NCBI GenBank assembly: GCA_964519955.1
Contig: CAZFLM010000154.1
Coordinates: 1-7,629 of the forward strand
Source: CAZFLM01 sp964519955
Lineage (GTDB): Bacteria; Armatimonadota; Chthonomonadetes; Chthonomonadales; CAJBBX01
Length of the DNA stretch: 7,629 bases
Reading direction: 5' to 3'
Below, piece after piece: positions 6,231 to 7,629 of this stretch (position 1 is the stretch's first letter; each line of letters begins with the position of its first letter). Below the pieces are notes generated by a model. That model was not told where the DNA came from, ran no database searches, and saw nothing but the letters and a program-made list of their open reading frames with translations. Position numbers and translations under genes: made by a program.

Positions 6231-7289
6231 ATGCCCAAGGAGACGATGACGCCGCGCGAGCGGTGGTTGGCCGTGCTGCGGCGCGAGAAGCCCGACCGGG
6301 TGCCGATGGACTACTGGGCGACCGGCGAGGCGACCGAGAAGCTCGTGGCGCATCTCTGCTGCTGCTCGGTGCAGGAGGCGTTCCAGCGCCTGCACATCGA
6401 CGCCCCGGTGACGGTGGGCGGGCGGTACGTCGGGCCGCCGCTGCCGCAGGGCGAGGACGTGTGGGGCGTTCGCCACCAGATGGTGCAGTACGAGACCGGG
6501 GTCTACTCGGAGCCGCTGAACCACCCGCTGGCCGGGTACACGTCGGTCGAGGAGATCGAGGCGAACTACCGTTGGCCCTCGCCGGACTGGTACGACCACT
6601 CCCACATCGCCAAGGTGGTGGCTGACAACCCGGACAAGCCGATTCGCGGCGGCGGCTCCGAGCCGTTCTTGCTCTACTGCCTGCTTCGGGGCATGGAGCA
6701 GGGCATGATGGACCTGGTTCTGAACCCGGATATGGTGCACTACTGCCTGGGCAAGCTGTTCAACCTGGCGTACGAGGACACGCGGCGCATCTACGAGCAG
6801 GCGCCCGGGCAGGTGCAGATCACCTATGTGGCGGAGGACATGGGCTCGCAGGAGAGCCTGCTGTTCTCGCCCAAACAGGTGAAGGAGTTGCTCCTGCCCG
6901 GCATGAAGCGCATGATCGACCTGGCGCACGAGGCCGGCGCCTACGTGTTCCACCACAGCGACGGCGCCATACGCACTATCCTGCCGACGATGATCGAGGC
7001 CGGCATCGACGTGCTGAACCCGATCCAGTGGCGCTGCAAGGGCATGGCGCGCGAGCCGCTGAAGCGCGACTTCGGTAGGCAACTCGTCTTCCACGGCGGC
7101 GTCGACAATCAGTACACGCTGGCTCGTGGAACCGTGGACGAGGTGCGGCGCGAGGTCGAGGACAACCTGCGCATCCTCGGTGAGGACGGCGGCTACATCC
7201 TGGCTCCCTGCCACAACATCCAGGCCGTCAGCCCGCCCGAGAACATCGTGGCGATGTACGAGACGGGGTACGAGCTGGGGTGGAGCTGA
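6231..7289 (+). CDS. URO-D superfamily protein (not HemE)
   Basis: A 352-residue protein of the uroporphyrinogen decarboxylase superfamily, which includes HemE and the corrinoid methyltransferases MtaA/MtbA. The N-terminus TPRERWLAVLRREKPDRVP (7-25) is the usual opening of non-HemE members. The HemE signature MRQAGR is missing, so haem synthesis is not supported. In MtaA/MtbA a zinc site uses HxC plus a distal Cys. Here the matching places read H242-S-D244 (HHSDG) and C327 (APCHNI), so one ligand Cys is replaced by Asp. A CCC run at 43-45 is unusual. A soluble methyl-transfer or decarboxylation enzyme is possible, but the substrate is unknown and no corrinoid protein gene lies nearby. ATG 6231 has GGAG (6219-6222) eight bases upstream. 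Confidence 0.9.
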   Translation: MPKETMTPRERWLAVLRREKPDRVPMDYWATGEATEKLVAHLCCCSVQEAFQRLHIDAPVTVGGRYVGPPLPQGEDVWGVRHQMVQYETGVYSEPLNHPLAGYTSVEEIEANYRWPSPDWYDHSHIAKVVADNPDKPIRGGGSEPFLLYCLLRGMEQGMMDLVLNPDMVHYCLGKLFNLAYEDTRRIYEQAPGQVQITYVAEDMGSQESLLFSPKQVKELLLPGMKRMIDLAHEAGAYVFHHSDGAIRTILPTMIEAGIDVLNPIQWRCKGMAREPLKRDFGRQLVFHGGVDNQYTLARGTVDEVRREVEDNLRILGEDGGYILAPCHNIQAVSPPENIVAMYETGYELGWS

Positions 7290-7290
7290 A

Positions 7291-7333
7291 GGGCGGGGGC
7301 TGGGGGCTGGGACTTGGGACTTGGGTCTTGGGG
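7291..7333 (+). repeat. G-rich 7-nt tandem array (six units)
   Basis: Starting two bases after the URO-D stop codon there are six heptads in register: GGGCGGG, GGCTGGG twice, ACTTGGG twice, TCTTGGG, then G. Each ends in GGG, and five of the six are NNYTGGG. The regular GGG tracts with 4-nt spacers could form a G-quadruplex in the plus strand or its RNA. From memory, similar CTTGGGA-type runs occur between genes in planctomycete and Armatimonadota-like genomes; unverified. Confidence 0.8.
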
Positions 7334-7361
7334 CAGCGCCGCGCACCGGGTGCCGACTCCC

Positions 7362-7416
7362 ATGGCGGCCGCTGTCTGGTGCGTGGCCACCCGCTCCTTC
7401 TGCCCGCGGTGGGGCT
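7362..7416. repeat. 55-bp exact direct repeat, copy 1
   Basis: Identical over all 55 bases to 7575-7629, with a period of 213 bp. It starts ATGGCGGCCGCTGTCTGGTG and contains the palindromes GCGGCCGC and GTGGCCAC. No gene lies in 7290-7629, which consists of this repeat, the heptad array and inverted repeats. Confidence 0.9.
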
Positions 7417-7428
7417 GCGGGCTTGCCA

Positions 7429-7478
7429 GTCGCGGCTCGGACGGTGGTCGCGCCAGGTAGGCGGTGCCGAGCCGCGAC
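7429..7478. repeat. 12-bp perfect inverted repeat
   Basis: GTCGCGGCTCGG (7429-7440) is the exact reverse complement of CCGAGCCGCGAC (7467-7478), separated by 26 bases. The right arm is also part of the dispersed core repeat at 7462-7490, so the left arm is effectively a partial inverted copy of that family. Confidence 0.7.
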
Positions 7479-7496
7479 CGTGAGGGAGCGGTCTGC
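7462..7496 (+). repeat. Dispersed intergenic repeat, forward copy
   Basis: Positions 7462-7490 match 18-46 (and 252-280) at 24 of 29 positions without gaps, giving a core CGGTKCCGAGSCGCGACMGT. Positions 7467-7496 are also repeated in inverted form at 7545-7574. From memory, GAGCCGCGACCGTNAGGGAGCGG-like sequences are frequent between planctomycete genes; unverified here. Confidence 0.7.
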
Positions 7497-7544
7497 CGTC
7501 ACCGCGATCAGGTTGTGCCAAGCCGCCACGTTGTGCCGCCTACA

Positions 7545-7574
7545 GCAGACCGGTCGCTGACGCTCCCGGCTCGG
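7545..7574 (-). repeat. Dispersed intergenic repeat, inverted copy
   Basis: Its reverse complement matches 7467-7496 at 25 of 30 positions, and all five differences are C/G exchanges. Words equivalent to GGTCGC and GCTCCC have swapped places between the copies, which suggests an imperfect palindrome rather than random decay. It abuts the second copy of the 55-bp repeat. Confidence 0.65.
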
Positions 7575-7629
7575 ATGGCGGCCGCTGTCTGGTGCGTGGC
7601 CACCCGCTCCTTCTGCCCGCGGTGGGGCT
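7575..7629. repeat. 55-bp exact direct repeat, copy 2 (runs off window)
   Basis: Exact copy of 7362-7416 that reaches the last base of the window, so its real right end is unseen and the identity may be longer. This could be the second unit of a 213-bp tandem array or one of two flanking copies. Confidence 0.9.

Noticed and set aside
5938..6231. Small plus-strand genes in the spacer before the URO-D gene
   Set aside because: Overlapping frames with Arg/Pro/Gly-rich translations cross hairpin repeats, without a credible ribosome site or domain.
4922..6238. 438-residue open frame on the minus strand
   Set aside because: Antisense to the NIPSNAP gene and spacer; Arg-rich composition without domain signals.
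6231..7289. Assignment of the URO-D gene as hemE
   Set aside because: The HemE MRQAGR signature is absent and the N-terminus fits the broader non-haem subfamilies.
5877..7529. 550-residue open frame on the minus strand
   Set aside because: It runs opposite the URO-D gene, is rich in His/Arg/Ala/Val as expected for an antisense frame of GC-rich coding DNA, and shows no recognisable domain.
1..7629. CRISPR array, tRNA, rRNA, transposase or defence system
   Set aside because: No regularly spaced repeats with unique spacers, no cloverleaf or rRNA-like sequence, and no matching protein motifs. The repeats present are intergenic, degenerate and irregularly spaced.

Overview
This is a GC-rich bacterial chromosomal fragment with 100 Ns near its left end (142-241), so it comes from a draft or scaffolded assembly. 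It holds four well-supported protein genes. Gene content suggests a planctomycete, Armatimonadota or similar environmental lineage: a large DUF6785/DUF6784-type membrane protein, a Tat-exported NIPSNAP protein, a non-HemE URO-D family protein, and long intergenic spaces full of hairpins and repeats. The lineage is inferred from family distribution as I remember it. No rRNA or marker gene here settles it.

Layout, left to right. 1-315: no gene; a 57-bp direct repeat lies on both sides of the N gap, with several hairpins. 316-2301 (minus): polytopic membrane protein starting at a TTG behind a strong Shine-Dalgarno. 2302-2474: divergent intergenic region with an 11-bp inverted repeat and a weak -10-like box. 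2475-5018 (plus): large secreted multidomain protein with an HELQH zincin-like motif, a beta-rich middle, a proline-rich linker and a C-terminal domain like PsbP/Mog1. 5019-5131: spacer with a 16-bp stem-loop. 5132-5920 (plus): Tat-signal protein with two NIPSNAP-like halves. 5921-6230: hairpin and direct-repeat spacer. 6231-7289 (plus): URO-D superfamily protein. 7290-7629: G-rich heptad array, then a 55-bp exact direct repeat that runs off the window end.

The genes show no obvious shared pathway. The first two are divergent and could share a control region. The three plus-strand genes are separated by structured spacers of 113 and 310 bp, so a single tight operon is unlikely. I see no CRISPR array, tRNA, rRNA, transposase, phage or defence gene.

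Two things deserve most attention. One is the large secreted HELQH protein, whose domain combination I do not recognise. The other is a degenerate repeat family (core CGGTKCCGAGSCGCGAC) that recurs in all three spacers downstream of gene ends, and whose presence at both contig edges probably broke the assembly at 142-241.
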